From Acidimicrobiia bacterium (GTDB lineage Bacteria; Actinomycetota; Acidimicrobiia; IMCC26256; BP-133): 6,468 nucleotides of DNA. Location of the stretch: contig JAICYE010000132.1 in assembly GCA_025934385.1 (NCBI GenBank), positions 1 to 6,468 of the forward strand. The letters are read 5' to 3'. The notes under the pieces were generated by a model. It was not told the origin of the DNA. It saw only the letters and a program-made list of their open reading frames with translations, and ran no database searches. The position numbers and the translations under genes are program-made. How positions within the stretch are numbered: position 1 is the first letter of the stretch; every line of letters starts with the position of its first letter. Positions 5,531-6,468 of this stretch are shown here, piece after piece.

Positions 5531-6468
5531 ATGACGAACGACCAGGGGGGCGGCACCGTGTCAAACGAGCGCAACGAGCAGCCCGTGACCTTCGACCGGC
5601 ATCCCTCGACGTACCGGCACTGGAAGCTGGAGATCGAGCCGCCGCTGGCCCGGTTGACGATGGCGGTCGACGCCGAGGGTGGCCTCAACGAGGGCTACCA
5701 GCTCAAGCTGAACTCCTACGACCTCGGTGTCGACATCGAGCTCTACGACGCGGTTCAGCGGCTCCGGTTCGAGCACCCGGAGGTGCGGGCGGTGGTCGTC
5801 ACCGGCGGGCTCGACAAGATGTTCTGCGCCGGGGCCAACATCCAGATGCTGGCCGGGGCCAGCCATCACCACAAGGTGAACTTCTGCAAGTTCACCAACG
5901 AGACGCGCAACTCCATCGAAGACGCCAGCGGCGGGTCGCAGCAGGTCTGGCTGGCCGCCGTCAACGGCACGGCCGCCGGCGGCGGCTACGAGCTGGCGCT
6001 GGCCTGCGACGACATCCTGCTGGTCGACGACCGGTCGTCGGCGGTGTCGCTGCCCGAGGTGCCGCTGCTCGGCGTGCTGCCCGGAACGGGCGGGCTGACC
6101 CGGGTCGTCGACAAGCGCCACGTCCGCCGCGACCTGGCCGACGTCTTCGCCACCCGCACCGAAGGTGTGCGGGGTGCCCAGGCGGTGGAGTGGGGTCTGG
6201 TCGACGCCGTCGCCCCCCGCACGAAGTTCGAGGAGGAGGCCCGCGGCCGGGCGCTGGCCCGGGCGGAGTCCTCCGACCGGCCGGCCGACGCCGGCGGCGT
6301 GGAGCTGACGCCGCTCCGGCGCTCGGTCGAGGGATCGGTTATCCGCTATCCCAACCTCGAGGTCCGCCTCGACCGGGAGCTCGGGGCGGCGTGGTTCACG
6401 CTGCTCGGCCCGTCCGGCGGATCGGTCCCGTCCTCCACCGGGGCCATCACCGGAGCGGGGCCCGGGGG
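5531..6468 (+). CDS. boxC: Benzoyl-CoA-dihydrodiol lyase BoxC, N-terminal 312 residues (C-terminus off the window)
   Basis: The frame is open from 5531 to the window end, giving 312 residues of a protein usually about 550 long. BoxC belongs to the crotonase superfamily. It opens the ring of 2,3-epoxybenzoyl-CoA (made by BoxAB) to 3,4-dehydroadipyl-CoA semialdehyde and formate in the aerobic benzoyl-CoA pathway, in the cytosol. Diagnostic blocks are YRHWKLEIE (28-36), LKLNSYDLGVDIELYDA (58-74), FEHPEVRAVVVT (80-91), MFCAGANIQML (97-107, oxyanion-hole region), KVNFCKFTNETRNSIED (115-131), GTAAGGGYELALACD (146-160) and SLPEVPLLGVLPGTGGLTR (173-191). From about 265 the second, family-specific crotonase-like half begins. 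The start could be ATG 5531 (leaderless) or GTG 5558 (AGGGGGG at 5544-5550, 7 bases upstream), both outside the conserved core. It is divergent from paaX; BoxA, BoxB, BoxD and a benzoate-CoA ligase would be expected further right. Confidence 0.95.
   Translation, partial: MTNDQGGGTVSNERNEQPVTFDRHPSTYRHWKLEIEPPLARLTMAVDAEGGLNEGYQLKLNSYDLGVDIELYDAVQRLRFEHPEVRAVVVTGGLDKMFCAGANIQMLAGASHHHKVNFCKFTNETRNSIEDASGGSQQVWLAAVNGTAAGGGYELALACDDILLVDDRSSAVSLPEVPLLGVLPGTGGLTRVVDKRHVRRDLADVFATRTEGVRGAQAVEWGLVDAVAPRTKFEEEARGRALARAESSDRPADAGGVELTPLRRSVEGSVIRYPNLEVRLDRELGAAWFTLLGPSGGSVPSSTGAITGAGPG
5544..5550 (+). promoter_or_regulatory. Shine-Dalgarno AGGGGGG before the alternative GTG start of boxC
   Basis: The purine run AGGGGGG ends 7 bases before GTG at 5558, which is in frame with the ATG at 5531. 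It may mark the true start, or mean that both starts are used. Conserved BoxC sequence begins only around YRHW, so homology does not decide between them. Confidence 0.5.

Noticed and set aside
6025..6040. A perfect 16-base palindrome CGACGACCGGTCGTCG sharing a 12-base core with the palindrome at 1863-1876
   Set aside because: It lies inside boxC and encodes the DDRSS-type residues that I recall as conserved in the family, so protein constraint explains it; the shared core is probably coincidence of GC-rich palindromes.
5561..6121. A 186-codon minus-strand frame opposite boxC
   Set aside because: The plus-strand frame shows unmistakable BoxC motifs throughout this stretch; the opposite frame has no recognisable family.

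Overview
The window is very GC-rich, about 70% or more by eye, with short gaps, frequent GTG starts and few Shine-Dalgarno (SD) sequences. Together with an F420-dependent luciferase-like (LLM) oxidoreductase this points to an actinobacterium. An uncultured or Acidimicrobiia-type lineage is a reasonable guess, but the sequence alone does not prove it.

Layout, left to right. Positions 1-572 (minus) hold the N-terminal part of a receiver-SpoIIE/PP2C phosphatase response regulator cut by the window edge. Divergent from it, 747-1772 (plus) encodes a TIGR03617-type F420-dependent LLM oxidoreductase. A 199-base gap follows with a degenerate 23-base direct repeat and a perfect 14-base palindrome. 1972-2208 (plus) encodes a small secreted four-cysteine protein resembling the core of a peritrophin-A/CBM14 chitin-binding domain. 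Reading the other way are a DinB-fold protein (2221-2793), a group D flavin monooxygenase/acyl-CoA dehydrogenase-like protein (2806-3960), an unrecognised 180-residue protein (3976-4518) and a PaaX-family repressor (4573-5457). These four minus-strand genes are tightly spaced (12, 15 and 54 bases) and may be one operon headed by paaX. Divergent from paaX, 5531 to the window end (plus) encodes the first 312 residues of BoxC, the benzoyl-CoA-dihydrodiol lyase of the aerobic benzoyl-CoA (box) pathway.

The most interesting part is the paaX-boxC divergent region. The gap is AT-rich (40 of 70 bases at 5461-5530) in otherwise GC-rich DNA. It carries an inverted repeat with 10-base arms (9 of 10 matching) that overlaps a good -35/-10 promoter for boxC. 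In studied proteobacteria box genes are controlled by BoxR, a different kind of regulator, so a PaaX-type repressor here suggests separate wiring in which a CoA thioester such as benzoyl-CoA could be the inducer (inference). The boxC start is also ambiguous: the promoter predicts transcription starting at or next to the ATG (leaderless), while an AGGGGGG SD precedes an in-frame GTG 27 bases later.

All other long open frames, including a 609-codon one antisense to the monooxygenase, are high-GC shadows. No rRNA, tRNA, CRISPR array, insertion sequence or phage gene was seen.
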